This document shows positions 35,195 to 43,755 of a stretch of DNA of 64,000 nt, in pieces; positions within the stretch are counted from its first letter, which is position 1; the number at the start of each line of letters is the position of its first letter. The notes under the pieces are model-generated. The model had not been told where the DNA came from and did no database searches. It saw nothing but the letters and a program-made list of their open reading frames with translations. The stretch spans positions 1 through 64,000 of the forward strand of contig URVJ01000011.1 of the NCBI GenBank assembly GCA_900551295.1, given 5' to 3'. A program made the translations under genes and the position numbers. This DNA is from an uncultured Eubacteriales bacterium (GTDB lineage Bacteria > Bacillota > Clostridia > Oscillospirales > CAG-382).

Positions 35195-35217
35195 TTCCGC
35201 TTACGGCGGAATTTTTT
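35195..35217 (+). terminator. Second plus-strand terminator-like hairpin
   Basis: TTCCGC-TTACG-GCGGAA followed by TTTTTT. No gene is visible between it and the tRNA terminator at 35053, so it may end a short untranslated RNA or be a backup terminator. Confidence 0.55.
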
Positions 35218-35241
35218 ATTGCCCGAAAAGACAAAATGTGC

Positions 35242-35266
35242 AAAAAACGTCCGCCTTTCGGCGGAC
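35242..35266 (-). terminator. Terminator of the 35.3-36.1 kb GNAT gene
   Basis: On the minus strand, GTCCGCC-GAAA-GGCGGAC followed by GTTTTTTG, 20 bases past the stop codon. Confidence 0.85.
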
Positions 35267-35286
35267 GGGTACTTATATGATTTTTG

Positions 35287-36081
35287 TCAATCGTCTGAAT
35301 TTAATATTTCTATAAGTTCTTTATCCCTTACCGTAAGCTCAGTCCACGCAGGATAAAATCCGCACTTGACAGCATTCTTTACAGAACGGATATTTGACCA
35401 CGCCGAGCAGTAAAACGGCACTTTTCCGCGTTCGAGAATCTCTTTTGCAAGGTGAGATGTGACAGAGCACGCAACGTTCTTTCTGCGGTATTCCGGCAGC
35501 ACATCGACTCCTATCTGCCACATATTTTCGCAGTCTGCCGAGCAAGCCGCAAGCCCGACAAGCTTTTCACCGTCATAAGCGCCGACACCGAGCACGTCAA
35601 GCTGTTTTCTTTCAATGCATATCGCGTTGCTCCATTCGTCGATATACAGATTTTCAAACTGTGCGCGTCCGAGAATCTTCAGCTCATATCCGCAGTCAAA
35701 AAGCTGCATCTTTGTGACGTCAGGCAAAAAATATTCTGCCATAAAACACACGCTTTTGCCGTAAGGTGAAAATTTTTCTTCGAGAACGTGCATGCTCGGC
35801 GTTTCAAAGCAGTGCGGAAAGCCGTATCTATCAATATAATCTTTGACAAACGGGAGATAACTCTCTTTTGCGCCCGCAACGACGTTGTTTCCGTATGAAA
35901 CAATATTGCAGTCGTACGGAAGAGCATTGTGCGGCGTCGTCAGATATTTTCTCGCATCGGGCGAGGATTTAGATACTGCCGCGACATTCTCGCTTTTGGT
36001 AAAATCAGACGGTTCGCAGCCGAGTTCAATTGCCGACTGTTTCATTGCAATATCAAGAATTTCCCTGTTTGTAAAACCCAT
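35287..36081 (-). CDS. GNAT-family N-acetyltransferase with N-terminal extension
   Basis: A 264-residue protein whose C-terminal half is a GNAT fold. It shows the GVGAYDGEKLVGLAACSADC strand pair, IGVDVLPEYRRKNVACSVTSHLAKEIL acetyl-CoA-binding motif, and NIRSVKNAVKCGFYPAWTEL near the end. The first 110 residues form an extension common to a clostridial subgroup; its role is unknown. The ATG at 36081 has AAGGAGAAA six bases upstream, better than the ATG at 36096. The stop of a truncated antiporter frame (36093) overlaps the upstream edge, pointing to past rearrangement here. Confidence 0.82.
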   Translation of the reverse strand: MGFTNREILDIAMKQSAIELGCEPSDFTKSENVAAVSKSSPDARKYLTTPHNALPYDCNIVSYGNNVVAGAKESYLPFVKDYIDRYGFPHCFETPSMHVLEEKFSPYGKSVCFMAEYFLPDVTKMQLFDCGYELKILGRAQFENLYIDEWSNAICIERKQLDVLGVGAYDGEKLVGLAACSADCENMWQIGVDVLPEYRRKNVACSVTSHLAKEILERGKVPFYCSAWSNIRSVKNAVKCGFYPAWTELTVRDKELIEILNSDD

Positions 36082-36092
36082 ATTTTTCTCCT

Positions 36093-36290
36093 TCATTGCC
36101 GTACATCTGACTTTTTAAGAAGTTTCTTATATGTAAGGTCAATCATAAATGCGCCGACGGGCGCCGTAATAATTATCGAAAGCACCGCGACGGTAAGCAA
36201 CTTTTCGCCGCATTCAAGTCCCATGGCAAGCGGAAGTCCTGCGCGCAGCAGAATTATTATAAGCGCTATCTTTCCGCGGCTGCATTGTAA
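36093..36290 (-). pseudogene. Remnant of a cation/proton antiporter C-terminus
   Basis: The minus-strand frame ending at 36093 encodes about 50 residues reading LPLAMGLECGEKLLTVAVLSIIITAPVGAFMIDLTYKKLL. This looks like the last transmembrane helix and tail of bacterial NhaP/CPA1-type antiporters. No membrane domain precedes it; upstream the frame runs into the truncated GNAT gene in another frame. It is therefore a 3' fragment left by a deletion. Confidence 0.55.
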
Positions 36291-36531
36291 GTCCGCACTG
36301 CCCAACGAACGTATCGGTATCTTTAAGCAGCACCGCCCGGAGTCCGAAACCCCATCTTTCGTACCTTGCAAGCTGTCTGTCAAGCCATTCGCGCGTCTCT
36401 TGTTTATCAAATGCGCCCTCATATGCGTACATTGTTTCGTTATCGCAGAGAGTTCTGCAAAGCGCGTCAAAATCCGACTCCTCAAGGCGGCGCATATATA
36501 GGCGTTTTGTTTCGATTATCGCTTTTTCCAC
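36214..36531 (-). pseudogene. Truncated GNAT acetyltransferase fused by deletion to antiporter remnant
   Basis: From a GTG at 36531 the frame gives a normal GNAT N-terminus (IIETKRLYMRRLEESDFDALC, then YEGAFDKQETREWL, RYERWGFG and FVGQCGLTMQ). Then, near residue 83, similarity stops abruptly and the frame wanders for 23 residues. The acetyl-CoA-binding motif that should follow is missing. The antiporter fragment begins at this same point in another frame, which marks the deletion joint at about 36270-36290. It begins 5 bases after the FAD oxidoreductase stop. Almost certainly non-functional. Confidence 0.6.
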
Positions 36532-36536
36532 GTATT

Positions 36537-37799
36537 TCACTGCCTTTCGGGCACGATCGCGCCTATTTTGGCAAGACTTTCGCAAAGCGTGCCGTAATTT
36601 ACGTCTTTTACGCATATATCCTGCTTTGCGCTTATTGCCGCGGCGCAGCCTGCCGCCTGTCCTGTCGCCATGCACACTGCCTCTACTCTCAAGGCGCTGT
36701 TTGCATATTTATCGGAGGATATGCAGCGTCCGGCACATATAATATGTTTTGAGTTTTTTGGCAGCAGCGCGCGGTACGGAACTTTACCGACGGTATCTTC
36801 TTTCAGAAACCTCTGCTCTATTCCCGTATTCACATGAAGATCTATCGGATAAAAAGCATAGCACACGGAATCCGGATAATTCTTCCCGTCAAGATAATCT
36901 TCGGCGCTTATTTCGGTTTCTCCGACAATTCTTGCGCTTTCGCGTATTCCGGTTTCTTCGGCGATAAAATCAACGGTCAGATTTTCAAGTCCGCGTATGC
37001 TTCTGTAAAAGGAGTAGATTTTAAGCAGCAGTTCAAGAGAGTTTCTCTCGGCTGCCGTTTTTCCCTCCGATGTATCTGCGTTACGGCACGGAATATGCAC
37101 GTCTATTTTATGAAATTTAAGATAGTTTACAAGCCTTTCGCACGTGAGATATTCGGGAAATCCCGCGCCGTCAAACTTTTCGTACATCTGCGCGGTATCA
37201 GCCTTTTCAAAATCATATCCCGATATATGGTTCTGCTGTGTTGCAGGCTGCTGAACCTCACTTTTTACGGTTTCGTATCCGCACATACTTACAGCGTTTG
37301 CGTCGCCCGTGGCGTCAATTACGGTTTTGGCAAATATTTCGCAAAGTCCCTGCTTTCTCGTGACCAGAATCCGCACGCCGTCCTGTGTTTCGCGCAGATA
37401 AGACGGCATAGCGTTAAGAATTACGTCAACTTTGCTTTCGCGGCACATCTGCGATATGACAGCCTCGTATACAAATCTGTTTAGCGTTATCTGTTCGTGC
37501 CAGTGTTTTACGGGCTTATAGGATATTTGCGGAATATGCGCGCCGCCGAGATTTTCACATCGCTTTACAGCTTCCCAGCACGGGCCCGATATTATCTGTT
37601 TTCCCCATGCAAAGAAAAGCCCGGGGAAATTTACGCACGCCGCCGTCACCGTTCCGCCGAGAATACTGTTTTTTTCGACAAGCACGGTCTGCGCGCCCGA
37701 TCTTGCCGCGGATATTGCGGCGAACACTCCGGCAGTTCCCGCGCCTATTACCGCAACGTCCGTTACTATCTTCTCTTTTGCGTAATCGAATATATCCAT
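36537..37799 (-). CDS. FAD-dependent oxidoreductase
   Basis: A 420-residue flavoprotein of the FAD_oxidored group. The dinucleotide-binding motif VIGAGTAGVFAAISAARSG begins at about residue 17, followed by the VLVEKNSILGGT ribose-binding segment. A second motif, VIDATGDANAV, lies near residue 165, and the C-terminal ICAGRCISSDKYANSALRVEAVCMATGQAAG closes the FAD site. Relatives sit in sugar-catabolism clusters and are thought to oxidise sugar derivatives; the substrate is unknown. It starts 10 bases after the sugar kinase and shares its promoter. Confidence 0.85.
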   Translation of the reverse strand: MDIFDYAKEKIVTDVAVIGAGTAGVFAAISAARSGAQTVLVEKNSILGGTVTAACVNFPGLFFAWGKQIISGPCWEAVKRCENLGGAHIPQISYKPVKHWHEQITLNRFVYEAVISQMCRESKVDVILNAMPSYLRETQDGVRILVTRKQGLCEIFAKTVIDATGDANAVSMCGYETVKSEVQQPATQQNHISGYDFEKADTAQMYEKFDGAGFPEYLTCERLVNYLKFHKIDVHIPCRNADTSEGKTAAERNSLELLLKIYSFYRSIRGLENLTVDFIAEETGIRESARIVGETEISAEDYLDGKNYPDSVCYAFYPIDLHVNTGIEQRFLKEDTVGKVPYRALLPKNSKHIICAGRCISSDKYANSALRVEAVCMATGQAAGCAAAISAKQDICVKDVNYGTLCESLAKIGAIVPERQ

Positions 37800-37809
37800 A
37801 GTACTTACT

Positions 37810-38832
37810 TTACCTCACCATTTCGTCCTGACGTCCGACAGCCTTATGCGACTTGACGACGCTCATTATCTCATCTATTCCGCTTGCAGCCATATCGCCT
37901 ATTACGGTATTCTTGACCGCCGACGACGCGTCGCCTATTTCAAGCGCCTGTCTTATATCGCCGGTCTTTATGAGCCCGTAAAGGACGCCGGCAAGATATG
38001 CGTCTCCGCTGCCGATACGGTCTATTACCTCTATATCCTTATACGGCTCTTCCTCGTAAAACTGCCCGTCAAAGTATATCTTTGAGCTGAAATTGTGGCG
38101 CATGGGAGATATTACCTCTCTGCGCGTGGTTGCGACAAGCTTACAGCCGTAATCGTTTACATAGCCCTTCATTATTTCTTCAAGCGTGCCGGTTCTTTGC
38201 AGCATTCTTCTCGAAGTTTCCTCAGATACAAACAGAAAATCAACGTATCCGAACACTTTCTCTATGACTTCCCTTGCCTCTTCCTCGCTCCAGAGCGACG
38301 CCCTGTAATTTACGTCGAATGAGATCAAAGCCCCTGCGTCGTGAAAGCGTTTTATTGCCTCAAGCGCAGTTTTTCTTAACTGCTTGTCTATTGCAAGCGT
38401 TATGCTGCTTATATGGAAAACTTTTGTCTTTTCGTAAATGTCGGGCGGCAGCTCGTCAAGCGAAAGGCTGCACATTGAAGAACGCGCCCTGTCGTATATT
38501 ACCGACGATTTTCTCGGATATGCTCCGCTTTCGTAATAGTAAAGTCCGAGTCTTGCCTCGTCCGACGAATCGTAGACTATGTAATCGTCGCTTACGTTGC
38601 CGTAGCGTATCTTGTTTCTGACAAAATGTCCTATTTTATTTGCCGGAAGCTTTGTTATTATCGCGGAACGCACGCCGAGCATTGCGGCTCCCGACACCAC
38701 GTTAAGCTCGCTGCCGCCTGCGGTCTTCTCAAATATCTCGCTCTGGGAGATCTTTTCTTTGCTTGGAGGAGAAAGCCTTAACATTACTTCTCCCATTCCG
38801 ATTATATCAAATTCCGTATTTTGTTTAAACAT
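37810..38832 (-). CDS. PfkB-family sugar kinase (2-keto-3-deoxygluconate kinase-like)
   Basis: A 340-residue ribokinase/PfkB-family kinase most like KDG kinases. It shows MGEVMLRLSPP at the start, the GGSELNVVSGAAMLG substrate-binding segment near residue 38, SFDVNYRASLW, and the catalytic RIGSGDAYLAGVLYG near residue 275, whose aspartate is the base. The ATG at 38832 has AAAGGAG at eight bases; the frame upstream lacks such a site. With the FAD oxidoreductase it suggests breakdown of a uronate or sugar acid, perhaps released by nearby glycosidases. Substrate assignment is inference. Confidence 0.85.
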   Translation of the reverse strand: MFKQNTEFDIIGMGEVMLRLSPPSKEKISQSEIFEKTAGGSELNVVSGAAMLGVRSAIITKLPANKIGHFVRNKIRYGNVSDDYIVYDSSDEARLGLYYYESGAYPRKSSVIYDRARSSMCSLSLDELPPDIYEKTKVFHISSITLAIDKQLRKTALEAIKRFHDAGALISFDVNYRASLWSEEEAREVIEKVFGYVDFLFVSEETSRRMLQRTGTLEEIMKGYVNDYGCKLVATTRREVISPMRHNFSSKIYFDGQFYEEEPYKDIEVIDRIGSGDAYLAGVLYGLIKTGDIRQALEIGDASSAVKNTVIGDMAASGIDEIMSVVKSHKAVGRQDEMVR

Positions 38833-38875
38833 ATCATTCGCTCCTTTCGGGAACAATAACACAGGATTTTATAAT

Positions 38876-38904
38876 ATTGTAACACTTTACGTACACAATT
38901 TCAA
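38876..38904 (-). promoter_or_regulatory. Promoter of the kinase/oxidoreductase operon
   Basis: On the minus strand, TTGAAA (38899-38904), 17 bases, TACAAT (38876-38881). Confidence 0.65.
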
Positions 38905-38947
38905 GTATTGCGAAAAAAAAGGGCAGCTGTTTTGTAATATGTGTCGA

Positions 38948-38976
38948 TTGACAAAAGCGTGACGTTATGGTAGAAT
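38948..38976 (+). promoter_or_regulatory. Promoter of the YoaK-type gene, possibly leaderless
   Basis: TTGACA (38948-38953), 17 bases, TAGAAT (38971-38976). The expected start of transcription, about 38983, coincides with the GTG start codon at 38984. Confidence 0.75.
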
Positions 38977-38983
38977 TTAAGCG

Positions 38984-39718
38984 GTGAGAAAAATGAAAAA
39001 AATACCAAAGGACAGCAGCGAATATTTTCTTGTATGCGAAAGCTTCCGCACGTTTATTATAATGATAGCGGCAGGCGGATTTTTGGGCGCATACACATAT
39101 ATACTCAAAGGCGGAGTGTTCTGCAACGCGCAGACGGCAAACCTCGTTTTGCTTGCGGTAAATTTCGGAAAAGGCAATTTTTATCATGCCCTGTACTATC
39201 TTATACCGATATTCGCGTATTTTGCAGGCTCTGCACTGTCGGAATTTCTGCCGAAACACGTAAACAGACTGCATGTTTTGAGATGGGACACGCTTTTTGT
39301 GGCATTTGAGATGATTGCGGTATTCTTTATAGGTCTTGTACCCGACGACGCGCCGAATCAGATATGCCAGATCGCGGTGAACTTTATAGCCTCCATGCAG
39401 TACAACACCTTCAGACAGGCATATAAAGTGCCTATGGCTACGACTTTCTGCACCAATCACATACGCCAGGTCGGCATAAACTTTGTAAAGTTTCTCGAAA
39501 AACATGACGACGAGTCGGGACGCAGGCTTTATATGCACTTTTTCATGCTGTGCGCCTTTGCGGCAGGCGGAATGTTCTCGTCGTTCCTTTCGGGGTATTT
39601 CGGAGGAAAGACAATATGGTTTTCGGAAATATTGCTCGGCTTTGTATTTATCGACCTTTTGAGAGCCGATCTTGTAACGGAAAGAGACAAATTTGACGTT
39701 GTTCCTCACGGACATTAA
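38984..39718 (+). CDS. DUF1275 / YoaK-family membrane protein
   Basis: A 244-residue protein with six or so membrane helices of the DUF1275 (YoaK) family, whose function is unknown. Family landmarks are GGFLGAYTYILKGGVFCNAQTANLV near residue 27, the PIFAYFAGSALSE helix, SMQYNTFRQ near the middle and FCTNHIRQVG. The start is GTG at 38984 or ATG at 38993. Neither has a ribosome binding site, because the promoter ends directly before the GTG, so the mRNA may be leaderless. The GH35 gene follows after 28 bases and may be co-transcribed. Confidence 0.87.
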   Translation: MRKMKKIPKDSSEYFLVCESFRTFIIMIAAGGFLGAYTYILKGGVFCNAQTANLVLLAVNFGKGNFYHALYYLIPIFAYFAGSALSEFLPKHVNRLHVLRWDTLFVAFEMIAVFFIGLVPDDAPNQICQIAVNFIASMQYNTFRQAYKVPMATTFCTNHIRQVGINFVKFLEKHDDESGRRLYMHFFMLCAFAAGGMFSSFLSGYFGGKTIWFSEILLGFVFIDLLRADLVTERDKFDVVPHGH

Positions 39719-39746
39719 ACAAAACAAAAAAATCAGGAGAGAATTT

Positions 39747-41525
39747 ATGAACTTTGAAATCAGATCCGGCGAATTTTATGCCGACGGCAAGCCGGTCAGG
39801 ATAATTTCCGGCGCGGTACACTATTTCCGAAATCTGCCCGAAACATGGGACGGGATTTTTGAAAAGCTGAAAGCTCTCGGCTGCAACTGCGTCGAAACAT
39901 ACTGCGCATGGAATATGCACGAGCCTGTTCCCGGAACTTACGACTTTTCGGGACGTCTTGATCTTCCGCTGTTTCTCGAAAAAGCGCAAAAAGCCGGACT
40001 TTACGCCATTGTCCGTCCCGGCCCCTACATCTGTGCGGAATGGGAGTTCGGCGGACTCCCGTGGTGGATACAGACGCAGTCCGGCATGGAAATACGCTGC
40101 ATGAACAAAAAATACATAGAGTGTTTTGACAAATACCTCGACGTTCTGCTTGCAAAGATACGTCCGTTTCTGTGTACAAACGGCGGCAGCGTCATAATGC
40201 TTCAGTGCGAAAACGAATACGGATATTACGGCGACGACAAAAAGTATCTCGAATATCTGCGCGACGGTTACAGAAAACGCGGCATTGATGTTCCGCTGTT
40301 CACCTCTGACGGAACGGGATATTCACAGCTTGCCGACGGAACGGTTGAGGGGTGTCTTGCAACGCTCAATTTCGGCAGCCGCGTTGAAGAAAACTTCAAG
40401 TGCCACGACGAGCTTTATCCCGACAGTCCGAAAATGTGCATGGAGATGTGGGACGGCTGGTTTGACGCATGGGGCGATGAATTCCACCACACGACGGACG
40501 CCGGCGCATATGCCTCGGTTGTGCGCGATATGCTTGCAAAAGGCAGTCTTAATATGTATATGTTCATAGGCGGCACAAACTTCGGCTTTACAAGCGGCGC
40601 AAACCACTATGAAAAATTTGCACCGGATGTCACAAGCTACGATTACGACGCCCTGCTTACCGAATGCGGCGACATAACCGACAAATACATAGCCGTGCGA
40701 AACGTAATTGTGCAAGTTACGGGAAAAGAGCTTCCTCCGATACCGAAAAACAACCCCAAACGTGCCTACGGCAGCTTTGATTTCACAGAGTATTCTCAGC
40801 TTTTTGACAACATCGGCACGCTTTCTTCGCCGTCACATTCCGACGTTCCTCTGCCTATGGAACACTACGGAACAGGTTACGGATATATCGCCTACCGCAC
40901 GGTACTCAACCGCGATTACGAAAATGCTTCTCTCAGCTTTGAGAGCATAGGCGACCGCGCGCAAATTCTCATAAACAATAAGCTATCGGGCATTGTCTAT
41001 GTAAACGACGATTCTTTGGAAGTAAAGTTAAGCGCAAAAGCCGGAGATATTCTGACCGTACTCGTCGAAAATATGGGCAGAGCAAACTTCGGCCCTAAGA
41101 TGATGCGTCTTAAAGGCATTGCAGGCAGAGTTCTGCTTGACGGAAAGATACATTTTTCATGGGACGTATATCCGCTGCCGATGACAGACCTTTCGGAAGT
41201 CGATTTTCAAAAAATGCAGCCGTCCTTTGACGCTCAAAACTGCTCAGTTCCGTCTTTTTTCAGAACACGGTTTGAAGTCGACGAACCCTGCGACACATTT
41301 TTAAGACTTGACAGCTTTAAAAAGGGTTTTGTAATGCTCAACGGCTTTAATCTCGGAAGATACTGGGAAATAGGTCCGCAAAAAGCTCTGTATGTACCGA
41401 AATCCCTGCTGAAATCAGGTAAAAACGAGCTTATTGTCTTTGAATCGGACGGACTCAAGGGTTCTCCCAAGGCGCTCTTTACCGACGCGCCGGATCTCGG
41501 CATAACGGAAAAATCAAATCAGTAA
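39747..41525 (+). CDS. Beta-galactosidase, glycoside hydrolase family 35
   Basis: A 592-residue GH35 enzyme. The TIM barrel shows ISGAVHYFR, the ETYCAWNMHEP motif, VRPGPYICAEWEFGGLPWW and the acid/base Glu157 in CENEYGYYG. The nucleophile Glu233 lies in CMEMWDGWF. C-terminal beta domains include the LRLDSFKKGFVMLNGFNLGRYW segment. No signal peptide is present, so it should act on imported oligosaccharides in the cytoplasm and release terminal beta-galactose. The ATG at 39747 follows AGGAGA; the earlier in-frame ATG overlaps the upstream gene. A terminator follows at 41618. Confidence 0.95.
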   Translation: MNFEIRSGEFYADGKPVRIISGAVHYFRNLPETWDGIFEKLKALGCNCVETYCAWNMHEPVPGTYDFSGRLDLPLFLEKAQKAGLYAIVRPGPYICAEWEFGGLPWWIQTQSGMEIRCMNKKYIECFDKYLDVLLAKIRPFLCTNGGSVIMLQCENEYGYYGDDKKYLEYLRDGYRKRGIDVPLFTSDGTGYSQLADGTVEGCLATLNFGSRVEENFKCHDELYPDSPKMCMEMWDGWFDAWGDEFHHTTDAGAYASVVRDMLAKGSLNMYMFIGGTNFGFTSGANHYEKFAPDVTSYDYDALLTECGDITDKYIAVRNVIVQVTGKELPPIPKNNPKRAYGSFDFTEYSQLFDNIGTLSSPSHSDVPLPMEHYGTGYGYIAYRTVLNRDYENASLSFESIGDRAQILINNKLSGIVYVNDDSLEVKLSAKAGDILTVLVENMGRANFGPKMMRLKGIAGRVLLDGKIHFSWDVYPLPMTDLSEVDFQKMQPSFDAQNCSVPSFFRTRFEVDEPCDTFLRLDSFKKGFVMLNGFNLGRYWEIGPQKALYVPKSLLKSGKNELIVFESDGLKGSPKALFTDAPDLGITEKSNQ

Positions 41526-41617
41526 AAAGTGCAAAGTAAAGGAAAAGTGCGCGAAACAATACGGAGCAAACACCCGTTACAAACGGCGCACTCCGTACAC
41601 AAATTCAAACATAATTC

Positions 41618-41645
41618 AAGCCGGGTTTTAATGCCCGGCTTTTTC
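41618..41645 (+). terminator. Intrinsic terminator after the GH35 gene
   Basis: AAGCCGGG (41618-41625) pairs with CCCGGCTT (41634-41641) and runs into TTTCTTTTT. Confidence 0.88.
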
Positions 41646-41666
41646 TTTTTATCTGTTTTATATGCT

Positions 41667-42650
41667 TTATCTTTCTTCTCTGAAATACGGAAGTCCGAGA
41701 CTTGCGGGAGCCTGATTTTCCTTCTTATTTCTGATACTTGTAATTATAAGCACTATTACCGTAACGACATACGGCAGCATCTCAAACAGCTTTTTAACGC
41801 TTACGGTAATTCCCGGAATATACGTAGGTATAACGTAAAGCCCGCCGAAAAGAATCGAACCGAGAATACTTACGTCGGGTTTCCACATTGCAAATATAAC
41901 AAGCGCAACCGCAAGCCAGCCTCTGTCGCCGAACGCGTTATTAGACCAAACGCCGTTTGCGTAGTCCATTACATAGTAAAGTCCGCCGAGTCCGGCTATC
42001 GCGCTTCCTATACAGGTTGCGGCGTATTTATAACGGCTTACGTTTATACCTGCCGCGTCCGCAGTCGTAGGGCTTTCGCCGACAGCGCGCAAATGAAGTC
42101 CGACTCTTGTTTTCTTTAAAAGATACGAACAAAGCAGCGCTATTATAATTGCAAGATATGCAAGAAAGCTGTACGAAAACAGCACTTCGCCGACTGCGCC
42201 GAGCTTTGAGGCAAACGGGAGCGTCGTCTTGAAGATATTACTTGTTGCGGAAAGCGAAATCGACGGAACGTCAGCGCCGGTAATGGTTATGAGCGAGCCG
42301 CCGAAAAAGTTTCCGACGCCTATACCGAAAGTTGTAAGCGCAAGACCGGTTACGTTCTGATTTGCTCTCAGAGTTATTGTAAGGAACGAATATATAAGTC
42401 CCATGAGCGCAGAACCTATAATGCAGCACAAAAACGGAATTATTATCGCAAGCGTCGGATTTATCTCAGTGCCTTTACAGCTCTGTTCATATATAAACGC
42501 GCCTGCAACGCCGCTTATTCCGCCGACGTACATAATTCCCGGTATACCGAGATTAAGCTGACCGGATTTTTCCGTAAGAATCTCACCCGTTGAGCCGAAA
42601 AGAAGCGGAATACCCTGCATTACCGCACGCTGTATAATTGTTGCAATCAT
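41667..42650 (-). CDS. Nucleoside-type ABC importer permease, subunit 2
   Basis: A 327-residue BPD_transp_2-family permease with eight to ten helices, of the kind found in BmpA/PnrA nucleoside importers (YufQ/NupQ-like). It shows the ATPase-contact region EKSGQLNLGIPGIMYVGGISG near residue 27 and RAVGESPTTADAAGINVSRYKY in the second half. It overlaps the preceding permease by four bases (ATGA) and has AGGAGG. It is the last gene of the importer operon. Confidence 0.9.
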   Translation of the reverse strand: MIATIIQRAVMQGIPLLFGSTGEILTEKSGQLNLGIPGIMYVGGISGVAGAFIYEQSCKGTEINPTLAIIIPFLCCIIGSALMGLIYSFLTITLRANQNVTGLALTTFGIGVGNFFGGSLITITGADVPSISLSATSNIFKTTLPFASKLGAVGEVLFSYSFLAYLAIIIALLCSYLLKKTRVGLHLRAVGESPTTADAAGINVSRYKYAATCIGSAIAGLGGLYYVMDYANGVWSNNAFGDRGWLAVALVIFAMWKPDVSILGSILFGGLYVIPTYIPGITVSVKKLFEMLPYVVTVIVLIITSIRNKKENQAPASLGLPYFREER

Positions 42651-43750
42651 TTCGACGCCTCCTTATGAGATTTTGTAAGCTTTATCTGATAGTTGATAAA
42701 GAACTCGCTGCCGATTATAAAGAATATGATTATACCGGTAAGCATATCCGAAAACGACTTATTGAGGTTGAAGGTTTCGGAAATACGTATCGCGCCTTTT
42801 TGGAGAAAAACGATAAGAAACGACGTTATTATCATAAATATCGGGTTGAACTTTGCAAGCCACGAAACCATGACCGCCGTAAATCCGCGTCCGCCGACGG
42901 TATCTCTCGAAAGAGTATGATCCGTTCCGCCGACAAGAAGAAGTCCGGCTATACCGCATATTGCGCCCGAAAGCAGCATTGTTCTGACAACCACGTGATT
43001 TACGTTTATGCCTATATATTTCGCCGTATTTTCACTCTCGCCGACAACGGCTATCTCATATCCGTGCTTGCTGTACTTGAGATATATAAACATAAACACC
43101 GTAAGCAGCGCAACGATTATAATATTCAGAAGATACGTATATCTTCCTATCGTCGGCAGCCAGCCCTGCTTTATAATTCCGAGCGTTCCCGAACCTTTTG
43201 GCACCGCCCACTCGTTTGTATAGTACGCAACGAGCTGCATTGCTATATAGTTCATCATGAGCGTAAAGAGCGTTTCGTTTGCATTCCACTTAGCCTTGAA
43301 AAGCGCCGGGAGCAGCGCCCATATACATGACGCAAGCACGCTTGCCGCAACCATTACGATTATAAGCAGCGGAGTCGGGAGCTTATTTCCCAAGAATATC
43401 ATACAGCTTGCCGTTGCAAGACCTCCGACAAGCACCTGTCCTTCGGCGCCGAGGTTCCAGAAACGCATTTTGAACGCCGGAGTTACCGCAAGCGCCACGC
43501 AAAGCAGCATTGCGATATTCTGAAGAAGGCTCCAGATAAGTCTCGGAGTTCCGAAAGCTCCGTTGAACATTGTTATATACACGTCGATAGGATTCTGATG
43601 CGTCAGCAGTATTGTGACTATACCGCACGCTATGAGTGCAAGCATCACCGAAGCAATTCTTATTATCCACGCTTTCCACCACGTAAGCGACGTGCGTTTT
43701 GCTATATGAAAAAGAGGTTCATGCACTGTTTTGCGGTTATCCGATGTCAT
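42647..43750 (-). CDS. Nucleoside-type ABC importer permease, subunit 1
   Basis: A 367-residue partner permease (YufP/NupP-like) with an N-terminal cytoplasmic tail and about nine helices. The conserved stretches are FWNLGAEGQVLVGGLA near residue 130 and AVVGESENTAKYIGINV, matching those of the second permease. The ATG at 43750 is preceded by GGGAGA; a GTG at 43759 overlapping the ATPase stop is less well placed. The two permeases form a heterodimer in the membrane, energised by the duplicated ATPase upstream. Confidence 0.9.
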   Translation of the reverse strand: MTSDNRKTVHEPLFHIAKRTSLTWWKAWIIRIASVMLALIACGIVTILLTHQNPIDVYITMFNGAFGTPRLIWSLLQNIAMLLCVALAVTPAFKMRFWNLGAEGQVLVGGLATASCMIFLGNKLPTPLLIIVMVAASVLASCIWALLPALFKAKWNANETLFTLMMNYIAMQLVAYYTNEWAVPKGSGTLGIIKQGWLPTIGRYTYLLNIIIVALLTVFMFIYLKYSKHGYEIAVVGESENTAKYIGINVNHVVVRTMLLSGAICGIAGLLLVGGTDHTLSRDTVGGRGFTAVMVSWLAKFNPIFMIITSFLIVFLQKGAIRISETFNLNKSFSDMLTGIIIFFIIGSEFFINYQIKLTKSHKEASK

Positions 43751-43755
43751 GCTCT

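Noticed and set aside
38834..39727. A 297-codon minus-strand frame over the YoaK-type gene
   Set aside because: Antisense to a recognisable DUF1275 protein that has its own promoter.
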